A stretch of DNA of 64,000 nt from Brevibacillus migulae (GTDB lineage: Bacteria; Bacillota; Bacilli; Brevibacillales; Brevibacillaceae). Below, one piece after another: positions 55,282-64,000 of the stretch. Where the stretch lies: NCBI RefSeq assembly GCF_004521915.1, contig NZ_SDKD01000006.1, positions 59,799 through 123,798 on the forward strand. Direction: 5' to 3'. Positions within the stretch are counted from its first letter, which is position 1; each line of letters opens with the position of its first letter. The position numbers and the translations under genes are program-made. The notes beneath the pieces were generated by a model. That model saw nothing but the letters and a program-made list of their open reading frames with translations, was not told where the DNA came from and searched no databases.

Positions 55282-55572
55282 ATGCTCGCAACGTACACGC
55301 CGACCATTCCTCAAGCACAGGCGAATGTGCCGATTCCCAATCCGCCGCGCGCCATTTCAACCAAGGATCTTTCCTATTTAAAGGATGCCCTCTCCTGGGA
55401 GCTGGATGCCTTTAAAAAGTTTCATTTTTATGCCCAGCAGGTACAAGACCCCCAAATCAAACAAGCGTTGGACCAAGCCGGCCAGATGCACCAGCGCCAT
55501 TTTCAACGTTTGTTGAGCCACCTTCAAGTGAACAATACGGCAGTGATGTCCAGCCTGCCGCGCACACAATAG
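55282..55572 (+). CDS. CotF-like spore coat protein, small
   Basis: The 96-residue protein has a Pro-rich head (TPTIPQAQANVPIPNPP) and one ferritin-like helical pair (LKDALSWELDAFKKFHFYAQ … GQMHQRHFQRLLSHLQ). This pattern is typical of the CotF/YhcQ-like coat family. The ATG at 55282 follows AAGGAG. It precedes by 14 bp a second CotF-like gene, suggesting an operon; sporulation-specific expression is likely (inference). Confidence 0.75.
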   Translation: MLATYTPTIPQAQANVPIPNPPRAISTKDLSYLKDALSWELDAFKKFHFYAQQVQDPQIKQALDQAGQMHQRHFQRLLSHLQVNNTAVMSSLPRTQ

Positions 55573-55585
55573 GGGGGAATCCAAA

Positions 55586-55945
55586 ATGTACCAGACACAA
55601 ATGCAGCAGCAATCCCAGCAAAACCAAAACACGATTGCCAATCCGCAATCCGGTCAGCTGCCAAAGGTAAAAAGCCCGCAGATGAATGACCGTGATTTTA
55701 TCAATGATGCGCTTTCCACCAGCAAATACCTGGCGGAGGGTCTCAATGTCGCCGTATGGGAAGCCAGCCATCAACAGCTGCATTCCGAGCTGCTCAGCAT
55801 CCTGAACGAAACCCACCAATCCGCGCGCAATATGTACAATCTGATGTTTCAAAAAGGATGGTACAAATTGGAAGCGGAGGATCAGCAAAAGCTGGATAAG
55901 GCTTATCAGCAGTTCAGCGGTTATTCCAGCCAGTTTCCTTACTAG
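55586..55945 (+). CDS. CotF-like spore coat protein
   Basis: The 119-residue protein has a Gln/Asn-rich head (residues 1-30) and then the helical pattern DRDFINDALSTSKYLAEGLNVAVWEA … LHSELLSILNETHQSARNMYNLMFQKGWYK of the CotF/spore coat family. It ends in Tyr/Phe-rich YQQFSGYSSQFPY. The ATG at 55586 follows AGGGGGG. It is the partner of the preceding gene. Confidence 0.85.
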   Translation: MYQTQMQQQSQQNQNTIANPQSGQLPKVKSPQMNDRDFINDALSTSKYLAEGLNVAVWEASHQQLHSELLSILNETHQSARNMYNLMFQKGWYKLEAEDQQKLDKAYQQFSGYSSQFPY

Positions 55946-55973
55946 GCTTAGGCTGCGCTGCCATATAGAAGGA

Positions 55974-56011
55974 AAAGGACACCTGCTCGTATCCCGCAGG
56001 TGTCCTTTTTT
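55974..56011 (+). terminator. Coat gene terminator
   Basis: AAAGGACACCTGC and GCAGGTGTCCTTT arms with six T on the plus strand, between convergent genes; it may also act on the other strand. Confidence 0.9.
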
Positions 56012-56023
56012 ACTGCCTATGTC

Positions 56024-57757
56024 TTAGTTTTCTTGATCAACAACGAATTCCTCGGTTTTCTTGTGCAGCTGCTGAATGGCATCCGTGACTTCATTGATCT
56101 CAGCATGAAATTTCCCAATATTGGCTGCCACATCTTGAATGGTGGCCGTCACTTCTTCGGCAGAAGCTGCGGTCTGCTCGGAAAGCGCCGTCACCGACAA
56201 AACCTCCCCACTGACAACCTCTTGGAAATGAATCATCTCTCCCATATGCTTCATCACGACATCCACGGACTGATCCAACTGCTGGGTGAGATCAGACAGA
56301 TTGGCAATATTCTTGGTCACCTGATCAATCTTGCCGGTCTGATCTTCGTATTTTTGCAGCGTCTGGGCCATTTCCTCCTCTGCCCTGCCTACCTCGCTCT
56401 GCATTTCTTGAATGCTTTGCTGAATCCCTTTCGTTGCTTCTGCTGTTTGCTCCGCCAGCTTTCTCACTTCATTGGCCACGACCGCAAAGCCCTTCCCTGC
56501 TTCTCCTGCCCTTGAGCTCTCAATCGCCGCATTCAACGCAAGCAAATTGGTCTGGCTGGCAATGGACTGAATCGTGGATATCACATGGTTGATTTGAGCC
56601 GATCGGGTGGTCAGCGTCTCCATGCTCTTATGTGCCTTGGCAAAATGTTCGGTCGTCTCTGTCCCCTGCCGTAAAAATTCCTGCAAGGATCGGTAGCTGG
56701 TATTTCCCGTATGCAATACATCTTTGCCGATTTCGTTTATGGCAGATACACGTTGCTGGACTTGCTCAATCCTCGTTAGAAACTCTGCATTCAACTTGGC
56801 GATTCCTTCTACGGAGGAGGCTGCCTGTTCGTTCCCTTTCGCAATCTCTTGGCTGGCTACTTCTATGGAGCCGGCTTGTTGCCGGATTTCGTCCGCTTCG
56901 TGCCGGATATGCATCGCCATGCTGTCAATGGTTCCGGAAGCGCGTTTGACATCGCCAATCAGCGTTCGCAGCTGTTCCACCATGCGCTGGAAGGAGCGAA
57001 GGATAGACCCGATCTCATCATTGCTTTTGTATGCATAGTGAAAAGTAGTGAGTTCTCCTTTTGCGATCTTGTCGGCTTGCTTGCTTAAAAAACCAAGCGG
57101 CTTTAAAAAACGTCTGAAGAAGAAAAAGAGCACACCCAAGGCCAGCACGGTCAGAAGGACGTTGATGCTTATACTGAGAAGCATTCGTTCCTGCCTCACC
57201 GTATCGGTAATTGCCTCAACTTTGGAAGCATCGATATCTACCCCCAATATCCCCACAACCGCGCCGCTTTCATCTGTTATCGGTGCAAATGCCGAGAGAT
57301 AATCCCCGTACTGGGGGTCATGGACAATCGATGTGCTGTTGGTACCACCTTTCAAGACCGGCTCGATATCTGCGAAGGTATTGACCGAAGCAGGTTCACC
57401 AATTGGCGCCGCCTCCGTGTCACGCGGTGCGGCATCAACGAGCAGCTGGACCTGATCGCCCTCATAGCCAAGCGTGTACACATAAAGAGTTCCTGACTTT
57501 TCACGCAGCTCATTGAGTTGCAGCCGCAGCTCCCAGTAGTTCTCATCCTCCGTTTTCTTTTGCAGGAATGCTTGGTAGGTTTTCGCGTCTACTTGTTTCG
57601 CAAAGTGTTTTGCAGTTTCCACACTAAAGGAAGCGATGGTTTGCTCCACACTTTTTCCAATACTGATATATAAAACAATCGCATTCAGGGTAAGAACCAG
57701 CAACAAAATTACTGCCGCTAAAAAGGTAATTTTCGTTCCCAGACTCTTGTGCTTCAT
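56024..57757 (-). CDS. Methyl-accepting chemotaxis protein with dCache-like sensor
   Basis: The 577-residue receptor has TM1 (~9-30), an extracellular sensor of ~150 residues with a PAS/Cache feel ([22 protein letters not shown] … [25 protein letters not shown]), TM2 (~190-212), HAMP (~213-265) and the signalling domain. The hairpin tip reads [22 protein letters not shown]. The ligand is unknown. It is transcribed alone, convergent with the coat genes. Confidence 0.93.
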   Translation of the reverse strand: MKHKSLGTKITFLAAVILLLVLTLNAIVLYISIGKSVEQTIASFSVETAKHFAKQVDAKTYQAFLQKKTEDENYWELRLQLNELREKSGTLYVYTLGYEGDQVQLLVDAAPRDTEAAPIGEPASVNTFADIEPVLKGGTNSTSIVHDPQYGDYLSAFAPITDESGAVVGILGVDIDASKVEAITDTVRQERMLLSISINVLLTVLALGVLFFFFRRFLKPLGFLSKQADKIAKGELTTFHYAYKSNDEIGSILRSFQRMVEQLRTLIGDVKRASGTIDSMAMHIRHEADEIRQQAGSIEVASQEIAKGNEQAASSVEGIAKLNAEFLTRIEQVQQRVSAINEIGKDVLHTGNTSYRSLQEFLRQGTETTEHFAKAHKSMETLTTRSAQINHVISTIQSIASQTNLLALNAAIESSRAGEAGKGFAVVANEVRKLAEQTAEATKGIQQSIQEMQSEVGRAEEEMAQTLQKYEDQTGKIDQVTKNIANLSDLTQQLDQSVDVVMKHMGEMIHFQEVVSGEVLSVTALSEQTAASAEEVTATIQDVAANIGKFHAEINEVTDAIQQLHKKTEEFVVDQEN

Positions 57758-57929
57758 TTCTTCATCCTCCCCATTTATATATCTAACTACCTATTTCCCT
57801 ATAAAAATCGACTGGAAACCTCCACCATAAAAAAACTTGGTCGGTCTTTTTCTTTTCCAATTGGTTGGAGACACAGGTAGTACTTTTCGTTAAGCTAGGG
57901 AAAGAACAGCTTGTGTGGAGGGATTCATC

Positions 57930-58544
57930 GTGATTGCAGCTTTTTTTCACGGCATCATTCTGGCTTTTGGCTTAATCCTGCCGCTAGGTGCCCAAAACGT
58001 ATTCGTATTCAATCAAGGGGCTAGGCAACCGACCTTGGCTCGTGTCTTGCCTGTCATCATCACCGCGGCGCTCTGCGACACCTTGCTGATTCTGCTTGCC
58101 GTCATGGGCGTTTCATTGGTGGTGCTTACTTTTGCCTGGCTAAAAACCGCTTTGTATGTGATCGGCTTTTTCTTTTTAGCCTATATGGGATGGTTAACCT
58201 GGAAAAGCAAGCCGCTGCTTGACGGACAGGCGCAAGAAAGCTTTTCGGCGAAAAAGCAGATGATGTTTGCCGCTTCGGTCTCCCTCTTCAACCCGCATGC
58301 CATCCTCGATACCATCGGAGTAATCGGAACAAGCTCGCTTGGCTATGCGGATGCGGAAAAATGGTCATTTTTGATTGCCTGCATTCTCGTCTCATGGCTC
58401 TGGTTTTTCGGGCTGGCGATAACAGGCCGCATCGCGGGAACGCTGGATCGTACGGGACGGTTGATCCACCGGTTAAATCGAATTTCGGCGCTCCTGATCT
58501 GGGGAGTTGCTCTTTATATGGCCGCATCGTTAGTCGCTTCATAG
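57930..58544 (+). CDS. LysE/ArgO family amino acid exporter
   Basis: The 204-residue membrane protein has six helices and the LysE-family start GIILAFGLILPLGAQNVFVFNQG, plus a conserved FNPHAILDTIG near 125. ArgO/LysE relatives export arginine or lysine; the substrate here is unproved. A GTG at 57930 is chosen, as GGAGGGA precedes it; an upstream TTG or GTG at 57915 is less likely. It is followed by a strong terminator. Confidence 0.9.
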   Translation: MIAAFFHGIILAFGLILPLGAQNVFVFNQGARQPTLARVLPVIITAALCDTLLILLAVMGVSLVVLTFAWLKTALYVIGFFFLAYMGWLTWKSKPLLDGQAQESFSAKKQMMFAASVSLFNPHAILDTIGVIGTSSLGYADAEKWSFLIACILVSWLWFFGLAITGRIAGTLDRTGRLIHRLNRISALLIWGVALYMAASLVAS

Positions 58545-58560
58545 CCGAGGGAAAGCAGCA

Positions 58561-58595
58561 AAAACCCTGTTACCACATGAGTAACAGGGTTTTTG
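58561..58595 (+). terminator. LysE gene terminator
   Basis: AAAACCCTGTTAC and GTAACAGGGTTTT arms around a 6-nt loop, followed by TGG. Confidence 0.85.
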
Positions 58596-58665
58596 GTTAT
58601 GCTCCGTTCATGTTTGGACATTCTATAGCTAAAGAAACGTAATTTTGGAAGGAGCTGACTCGATC

Positions 58666-59070
58666 ATGAACATTCGTCTCACCCGGTTATTTCAGCTTCG
58701 TCATCCGCTTATCGCTTTGCTCTTGATTCTCATCCTGCTCGGGCTGCATAGCTTCACTTCCACCAACCAGCCGTCAGCCACTGTGCTGCAGCAGAAGATG
58801 AGCACCATCAGCATTACGCAAGCGGGCTTTCTCCCCAATCAATTGAGCAAGCGGGTTGGAGAAAAAATTACGCTGATGGTGGTCAATCAGGATACACGTC
58901 CGCATAATTTCTCCATCGTGAAGCTGCACGTTCATTCCGCGACATTAAAACCAGGGGAATCGACCTCCCTGATCCTAGAAGAGTCCTTGCATAAAGGGGT
59001 CTATCCCTTCATCTCCAACCCTTCCGGCATTCCGGAAACAGGCTACAGCGGTCAGTTGTCCATCGAATAG
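58666..59070 (+). CDS. Membrane-anchored cupredoxin-fold protein without copper ligands
   Basis: The 134-residue protein has an N-terminal membrane segment (residues ~15-32). A cupredoxin-type domain follows, with ITQAGFLPNQLSKRVGEKITLMVVNQD, HNFSIVKLHVHS and FISNPSGIPETGYSGQLSIE. The Cys expected in the C-terminal copper loop (YxCxxPGH-like) is replaced (FISNPSG). No clear Cys/His/Met set remains, so copper binding is doubtful. EfeO/CupA-type domains are relatives. It overlaps by 19 bp the end of the convergent MFS gene. Confidence 0.75.
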   Translation: MNIRLTRLFQLRHPLIALLLILILLGLHSFTSTNQPSATVLQQKMSTISITQAGFLPNQLSKRVGEKITLMVVNQDTRPHNFSIVKLHVHSATLKPGESTSLILEESLHKGVYPFISNPSGIPETGYSGQLSIE

Positions 59071-60263
59071 GGCCGCTGCTTGAAAGGGCCAAACGTAATC
59101 AGCAAGAGCGGAATCAGTCCGATCAAGGTCGCGATGCCGAAAAACCAATAGACGCTTACGATCCCGTAGTTATCCGCGATCACACCGGCAATGAGATTAC
59201 AGGTCATGCTGCCCAGCCCTTGACCTACCGAGGAAAAAATCGCTAACGCCGTTACTTGCAAGGAAGAGGGCGTATTTTCCCGGACGAATTGCGCGGCGGA
59301 AGCCAAGTAGAATCCAACAGAGATCCCTTGCAAAAAGAAGAACGCGATAATCATCGTGGTGCTAGGGGTCGTGCCGTACCAAAGCCAACGAAGCATGGAA
59401 ACAGCCGATGCCAGCAAAATCGTGATTTCCAGCCCGCGTCGGCGAATCACCGCCCCGGCGATCCTCATGAAGGGCGCTTCACTTCCCGCAAACAGCAGGA
59501 AGGCCAACCCGATCCCGGCGATGCTGCCGCCAATATGCTGATAATAAAGGGCAAACCAGATATTGTTGGCATTGACCGAACCAAAAATGAAAAAGCAGGC
59601 GATCAGAAACAAGACAAAGCGGGGTAGACGCAGCAGTTCCTTCATCCCGGAGAAGATGCCTGCGCTGAATCTTGTTCCTTCCGCTTGCCCCGGAATGCCG
59701 CGTAAAAACGGAATGGCACACACATAGGCAAGACAGAAAAAGTAGAAGATGACCGGATGGCCCCATGCTTCTACCGCGAGTCCTGTGAAGTAGGCGGCAA
59801 CTGCGTAGCCGACCGCCCCCCACAAACGCAAGCTGCCGAATTGGACATTGCTAGCCTTCGCATAGGTCAGCGCCATGCTGTCCGATATCGGGTTCACCGC
59901 ACATTGGAACAACGAGAAAATCATGAAAAGAAACAAGACCCACCCGAAGGAAGTGACGGTCGTAAAAACCAGGGATGCGGCTGCAGCTGCCAGCAGTGCC
60001 AAGATCAGGACCGGCTTTCTGATCTGATAACGGTCACAGATCATGCCCCAGATGGGCTGCGCGATCATAGATACGATCGGCGTAACCGCGCTGATCAAGC
60101 CAATCTGTGTCCCCGTCAGCTCGATCGCTTTGTAGTATTGTGTAATCAGCGGATAAAACGCTCCGAGGGCATAATATGTAAACAAATAATACCCGCAGAT
60201 GGCAAAGTAAGTGCTTCCACGTTCAAGTCCGTCTCCCTGTTTCCTTGCTTGCGAACTGGTCAT
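59052..60263 (-). CDS. MFS transporter (LacY/nucleoside-permease-like, MFS_1_like)
   Basis: The 403-residue protein has twelve predicted membrane helices of the MFS_1_like/3-phenylpropionate-type group: GYYLFTYYALGAFYPLITQYY at the start, GLISAVTPIVSMIAQPIWGMICDRYQIRKPV for motif A, and FFLQGISVGFYLASAAQFV later. The substrate is unknown. The ATG at 60263 with GGGG upstream is chosen; a longer frame to 60314 would run into the ispH terminator. Confidence 0.85.
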   Translation of the reverse strand: MTSSQARKQGDGLERGSTYFAICGYYLFTYYALGAFYPLITQYYKAIELTGTQIGLISAVTPIVSMIAQPIWGMICDRYQIRKPVLILALLAAAAASLVFTTVTSFGWVLFLFMIFSLFQCAVNPISDSMALTYAKASNVQFGSLRLWGAVGYAVAAYFTGLAVEAWGHPVIFYFFCLAYVCAIPFLRGIPGQAEGTRFSAGIFSGMKELLRLPRFVLFLIACFFIFGSVNANNIWFALYYQHIGGSIAGIGLAFLLFAGSEAPFMRIAGAVIRRRGLEITILLASAVSMLRWLWYGTTPSTTMIIAFFFLQGISVGFYLASAAQFVRENTPSSLQVTALAIFSSVGQGLGSMTCNLIAGVIADNYGIVSVYWFFGIATLIGLIPLLLITFGPFKQRPYSMDN

Positions 60264-60296
60264 TCCCCTATCCCCTATCTCTTTTCTGTCGCTTTC

Positions 60297-60330
60297 TCGA
60301 AAAGGCTCCGCCAAAAATCTGGCGGAGCCT
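60297..60330 (-). terminator. ispH terminator
   Basis: AAGGCTCCGCCA and TGGCGGAGCCTT arms, followed by TTTCG on the minus strand, 24 bp after the ispH stop. Confidence 0.8.
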
Positions 60331-60353
60331 TACATTCTGCTCTTCACGCTTCC

Positions 60354-61289
60354 TTACTTGACAGCAGGAAGGATCTTGTTCATATTGACGGTCCGTTGCT
60401 TTTCCCATGTTTCCGGTCTCGCCTCGTCGAACTGTTCCAAAAAGGCGATGACTTCCTTGGTTAACGGCGTCGGTGTCGATGCCCCCGAGGTCACGGCTGC
60501 TTTTTTCTTTCCTTTCAGCCACTCGATATCCAGCTCCGACAGATCCGAGATGCGATAAGCCGGAACACCTGCGATCTCTTCGGATACTTGAGCAAGGCGG
60601 TTGGAGTTATTGCTGCGCGGATCTCCCACGACAATGCATACGTCCGCTTCCCCCGCCTGCTGCGCTACCGCTTCCTGCCGCACCTGGGTAGCCAGACAAA
60701 TTTCATTATGCACTTCCACCTGCGGATAGCGCTTGATAATGGCATCCATCAAATGCTTGACGTCCCACTGGCTCATCGTGGTCTGGTTGGTCACGATCAA
60801 TCGGTCGCTCGGCATCGACAGTGCCTCTACCTCGTCCAGGGTCTGTACCAGATGAACATGGTCGGGTGCGATTCCCACGGCCCCCTCAGGCTCAGGATGG
60901 CCTTTTTTGCCGATATAGATGACATGGTACCCGTCCGCTACCTTTTCCCTGATCAGCTCATGCGTCTTGGTCACATCCGGGCAAGTCGCATCCACGACGG
61001 TCAACCCTTTCTCCCGCGCTTTCTTGCGGACCTCCGGAGAGACCCCATGTGCGGTGAAGATGACGGTTCCTTTATCCACTTTATCTAAAAGCGCCAGGCG
61101 ATCCTCACCATCGAGCGTGATGATCCCTTCCTTTTCAAATGCCTCAACAACATGCGAGTTGTGTACAATCATGCCGAGAATGTGGATGGGTCGCGGCAAA
61201 TCAAAGTTTTGCGCCGTGCGCAGCGCAAGCACCATCGCATCCACTACACCATAGCAATACCCGCGGGGTGAGATTTTGATGACTTCCAT
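60354..61289 (-). CDS. ispH: 4-hydroxy-3-methylbut-2-enyl diphosphate reductase
   Basis: IspH makes IPP and DMAPP in the last step of the MEP isoprenoid pathway with a 4Fe-4S cluster. The 311-residue protein has the three cluster cysteines Cys12 (GYCYGVVDA), Cys103 ([11 protein letters not shown]) and Cys198 ([10 protein letters not shown]). It depends on Suf-made clusters. It lies 32 bp downstream of panE on the same strand and is probably read with it. Confidence 0.97.
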   Translation of the reverse strand: MEVIKISPRGYCYGVVDAMVLALRTAQNFDLPRPIHILGMIVHNSHVVEAFEKEGIITLDGEDRLALLDKVDKGTVIFTAHGVSPEVRKKAREKGLTVVDATCPDVTKTHELIREKVADGYHVIYIGKKGHPEPEGAVGIAPDHVHLVQTLDEVEALSMPSDRLIVTNQTTMSQWDVKHLMDAIIKRYPQVEVHNEICLATQVRQEAVAQQAGEADVCIVVGDPRSNNSNRLAQVSEEIAGVPAYRISDLSELDIEWLKGKKKAAVTSGASTPTPLTKEVIAFLEQFDEARPETWEKQRTVNMNKILPAVK

Positions 61290-61321
61290 TGTGCACCCCT
61301 CCTTTTTTCTCCTATTATACC

Positions 61322-62248
61322 TTAGAACTGCGCAGAACGCTTGATTTCATAGACTTTCAGATTATTATAGACAATTCGTAGCAATGGGGTCGACAGCTTA
61401 TGCTGCTCGGCATGCCGGAGCAAATAACCTTGCAGATGATCAGCCTCTACGGAAAGTCCTTTTTCCATATCGCGCAGCATGGACGACTTCATCGCATACC
61501 CTTGCTTGGCATACGTCTCCATTTGCTTGTCGACAATATCGTCTGCGATCGGGGCACCGATTGCCCGCATGACTCCGGCAACCTCTTCTGCCAGCTGGCG
61601 GATCAGAGGGAGCCCGTCTTCTGCCTCTCGGATGGGACCAATCGGCGAATTCATCAAAGTGGTCATTCCGGAAAACGTCGTAATGAAGAGGTATTTGTGC
61701 CACATTTCCCGTTGGATGTTTTCACTCAAACGGAACCTTGCATGCGCCCCGCTGAATAGCTGCTCCAATGCCCCTGTCCGGCTCGAGCGTCCACCTGCCC
61801 ATTCCCCATAGAGCAGGTCATGTGTCGTGCTGGTCTGGACCACATCTCCCTCTTCATTCAATGTCGTCTCAATGAAGCAAAGCCCTCCCAGTACACGCTC
61901 TGTACCAAACAGCTCCTGCAGCTGCGCGACATGCTGAATCCCGTTTAACAGCGGAATCACAAGCGTTTGCTCACCTACATAATCGCGAATCGATTCGACC
62001 GCATCTGCAAAATGGTATGCCTTGGTGGAGAGGAAAATGATATCAAAGGGCCCTTTTTCTTCGCCAGCGGTGATCAGCTTTGGCTGAAACTGATAATCGC
62101 CGTGCACACTCTGGATTTTCAACCCTCGCTCGGCCAATTGCTGACGCCTTTTCTCCCGTACGAGGAAGGTGACATCCTCCCCCTTTTCCACCAGCCTGCC
62201 GCCAAAATAACCGCCAACCGCACCTGCTCCCAGCACCAACACTTTCAT
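61322..62248 (-). CDS. panE: 2-dehydropantoate 2-reductase
   Basis: PanE (ketopantoate reductase) reduces 2-dehydropantoate with NADPH to pantoate for CoA synthesis. The 308-residue protein has the dinucleotide motif [14 protein letters not shown] (6-19) and a C-terminal domain with [15 protein letters not shown], where the Lys is the catalytic base, followed later by [10 protein letters not shown]. It is 97 bp after pyrD on the same strand, so an operon pyrD-panE-ispH is possible. Confidence 0.9.
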   Translation of the reverse strand: MKVLVLGAGAVGGYFGGRLVEKGEDVTFLVREKRRQQLAERGLKIQSVHGDYQFQPKLITAGEEKGPFDIIFLSTKAYHFADAVESIRDYVGEQTLVIPLLNGIQHVAQLQELFGTERVLGGLCFIETTLNEEGDVVQTSTTHDLLYGEWAGGRSSRTGALEQLFSGAHARFRLSENIQREMWHKYLFITTFSGMTTLMNSPIGPIREAEDGLPLIRQLAEEVAGVMRAIGAPIADDIVDKQMETYAKQGYAMKSSMLRDMEKGLSVEADHLQGYLLRHAEQHKLSTPLLRIVYNNLKVYEIKRSAQF

Positions 62249-62345
62249 CTCATTTTCCCCTCCCGTTCATCGTCTACGGACCAAGCAGTCCTCTACTCTA
62301 TATGGATATTTCTGTACTACCGGCGACCATTCCTCCGTCGGCTGT

Positions 62346-63434
62346 TTATTTGGCGTCTACGCCAATCGCCTCTTTGATATGCGCAAAACCGTCTTGTTCG
62401 AGCAAGCGGATGAGCTGTTTGTTGATACTTTTGGCGATGCCTGGTCCTTCATAGATCATTCCGGTATATACCTGCACCAGACTGGCCCCCGCGCGAATTT
62501 TTCGGTACGCATCCTCACCAGTGAAAATGCCGCCTACGCCAATGATCGGGACCTTGCTGCCTACTTCCTGATAAATCTCTCGGATCCATGCAGTCGCACG
62601 CTCTTCCAACGGTCGCCCGCTTAATCCACCCATCTGCTCCGCATGGGGGTGGCCTTTCACCGCATCGCGTGACAGCGTCGTATTGGTGGCGATCAGTCCG
62701 GAGATGCCTTCTTCTACGGCCGCTTGCACCGTATCCCGCATCTGCTCGTCCGACATATCCGGGGCGACCTTCAGCAGAATCGGCTTTGCCTGCATGCCCC
62801 TCATCTCCAGCTCCTTCGCTTTTCCTTTGATCGCACGCAGCAGCTGACGCAAGCTGTTGGTCTCTTGCAGATCGCGCAGATTCGGGGTGTTGGGGGAGCT
62901 GATATTGATCACAAAAAAGTGCCCGTATGCGTAGAGATAGTCCATGCATTTGACATAGTCGCTGGCTGCCTCTTCATTCGGGGTTACTTTGTTTTTGCCG
63001 ATGTTGACACCGATGGGGATGTCCGCATACAGGTAGTCCATCAGATTTTGCGACGCCTCATACGCGCCGTGGTTGTTGAACCCCATGCGGTTGATCACTG
63101 CCTGATGTTCGGGCAGACGAAACAGCCGCGGCTTTTCATTGCCTGGCTGCGACATTGGGGTAATCGTGCCCACCTCGACAAAGCCGAAGCCGAGTGCGGC
63201 GAGCGCATGGTATACCTCTGCATTTTTATCAAAGCCAGCTGCCAGGCCCACCGGGTTCGGAAAGGTTGTCCCCCACAGCTTCATGCTCAATCGTTCATCT
63301 CGGATTTGATACATTGCTTGCAGCAGCCTTTTCCCTGCCGGATTGTTGTCGACCAGTTTCAGCAGCTCAATTGTCCGTTCGTGAGCGACTTCCGGGTCCA
63401 TGGAAAAAAGAATGCGTTTCATCAACGGATACAT
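62346..63434 (-). CDS. pyrD: Dihydroorotate dehydrogenase (quinone, class 2)
   Basis: PyrD oxidises dihydroorotate to orotate; class 2 enzymes pass electrons to quinone at the membrane. The 362-residue length, an N-terminal helix (MYPLMKRILFSMDPEVAHE), NPVGLAAGFDKN, NISSPNTPNLRDLQ with the catalytic Ser, and IGVGGIFTGEDAYRKI all fit class 2 rather than the class 1B enzyme in Bacillus pyr operons. The ATG at 63434 follows AGGAG; longer frames run back through repeat A3 and are rejected. Confidence 0.95.
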   Translation of the reverse strand: MYPLMKRILFSMDPEVAHERTIELLKLVDNNPAGKRLLQAMYQIRDERLSMKLWGTTFPNPVGLAAGFDKNAEVYHALAALGFGFVEVGTITPMSQPGNEKPRLFRLPEHQAVINRMGFNNHGAYEASQNLMDYLYADIPIGVNIGKNKVTPNEEAASDYVKCMDYLYAYGHFFVINISSPNTPNLRDLQETNSLRQLLRAIKGKAKELEMRGMQAKPILLKVAPDMSDEQMRDTVQAAVEEGISGLIATNTTLSRDAVKGHPHAEQMGGLSGRPLEERATAWIREIYQEVGSKVPIIGVGGIFTGEDAYRKIRAGASLVQVYTGMIYEGPGIAKSINKQLIRLLEQDGFAHIKEAIGVDAK

Positions 63435-63564
63435 GCTTTCCACTCCTGTGCTCTTTTTCTCTGCCCACCAGCATAACATATTTCTCTGTTTGGACATAGG
63501 GCTTTGTTTCATAGGTAATTTCGCTCTTAGAAAACTTAGCTGCACCAACATTTTGTTCAAGCAA
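63435..63564. other. Upstream region of pyrD before repeat A3
   Basis: About 130 bp that should hold the pyrD promoter. No terminator or attenuator of PyrR type is apparent. Confidence 0.4.
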
Positions 63565-63789
63565 AGTGGTGGGGGAAGGGAAGAGAGGGCGGGACTGCGT
63601 ACTTGTCCCACCCGCAAGGGAGGGTTGACTGTCCGGTTCCGCTTCCAAAAACGGTACGTCACGCAAAAGTTTCGAGGAAGCCAATTCATACGTAGAGGTT
63701 GCGCGACAAGCGTGTACCGTTTTTGGAAGCTCCACCTTTGTAGGTGTGACAAAAACTCCGCCCGTCCCTCTCTTCCCTTCCTCACGTGG
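63565..63789. repeat. Dispersed repeat A, copy 3
   Basis: Same orientation as copies 1 and 2. Inner arms 63641-63657 and 63714-63730 pair perfectly over 17 bp (GCTTCCAAAAACGGTAC and its complement). The end repeats are intact. An open frame runs through it on the minus strand into pyrD, but it is an artefact. Confidence 0.87.
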
Positions 63790-63879
63790 CGGTTGCTTAT
63801 AAAGGACGATGAAAGAATGAAAGCTCGACGACCGTCTTCATCGTATTCATTCATTCAATCTTTTTTAACTTTCTTGAAA

Positions 63880-64000
63880 CAGCTTCTGCTACGCTGGAGA
63901 GCATGTTTCGAAACGGAGCGCCTGCGGAGCCCATCCCAGCGGAGCAGTGAATCGCAGGAAAAAGGTCCGCAACGTGTCCAGGCTACAGAGCGGCTACTCC
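63880..64000. repeat. Dispersed repeat B, copy 3 (cut by window end)
   Basis: Starts ~90 bp after repeat A3. The left arm GGAGAGCATGTTTCG (63896-63910) and the middle-arm sequence (cagtgaatcgcagg) match copy 1. The right half lies beyond the window, so whether it is expanded is unknown. Confidence 0.8.

Noticed and set aside
63435..63854. N-terminal extension of pyrD through repeat A3
   Set aside because: The extension is repeat-derived, class 2 PyrD proteins start at the MYPLMKR equivalent, and an AGGAG site precedes that Met.

Overview
The window looks like the chromosome of a spore-forming, low-to-medium GC Firmicute, most likely a Brevibacillus-type member of the Paenibacillales/Bacillales. 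This is an inference from content and not from a search. The basis is the Bacillus-style sufCDSUB order, a fadN-type fatty acid operon behind a FadR-like operator, S-box and T-box leaders, SufU, a CotF-like pair, a YjcZ-like micro-protein and a PdaB-like deacetylase. Most of the sequence is housekeeping; it contains no rRNA, tRNA, CRISPR array or complete insertion sequence.

Layout. 1-2271 is an accessory patch: a composite repeat (A then B, with part of B in three tandem copies), an orphan minus-strand terminator, an AT-richer beta-propeller gene and a broken tyrosine-recombinase tail. 2268-7520 is the Fe-S assembly operon sufC-D-S-U-B (minus strand), with a Fur/PerR-like dyad at its promoter. 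A similar dyad precedes the DUF1802 gene. 8565-14782 holds pckA, two acetyltransferase/amidohydrolase genes and small metabolic or hypothetical genes. 15002-15532 is the second A-B repeat. 15580-18878 holds gcvH, a thioredoxin-fold protein, a 2-Cys peroxiredoxin, an aminotransferase and an Spx/ArsC-like protein. 18954-24464 is mixed: membrane-anchored, DUF2797, deacetylase, orphan GlnQ, SppA, RDD and YjcZ-like genes. 24534-30452 holds a small membrane protein, an MFS carrier, a heterodimeric BmrCD-type ABC exporter and a RimL-type acetyltransferase.

30773-36201 is a methionine-salvage locus. Two divergent S-box (SAM-I) riboswitches drive mtnKA on one side and mtnWXB on the other; no mtnD is present. 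37262-44405 holds a chemoreceptor and the fadB(N)-fadA-fadE operon. 44662-50665 holds uppP, an M29 aminopeptidase, a YcdB/SLH-like surface protein and a lipoprotein. 51012-54312 is proBAC behind a T-box. Then come a P-loop/Asp23-like protein, two CotF-like coat proteins, a second chemoreceptor, a LysE exporter, a cupredoxin-fold protein without copper ligands, an MFS carrier, ispH, panE and pyrD. The window closes with a third A-B repeat, cut by its end.

The most unusual signal is the A-B composite repeat. Three copies share one orientation. Each pairs a ~225-bp fold-back unit (A) with a ~225-bp fold-back unit (B) across a non-conserved AT-rich spacer. Paired arms in both units change together between copies, which suggests selection on structure rather than on protein. 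Several genes under 60 codons, most with clear ribosome binding sites, are also annotated. Start codons were moved from the longest reading frame wherever a ribosome binding site or family length favoured an internal start.
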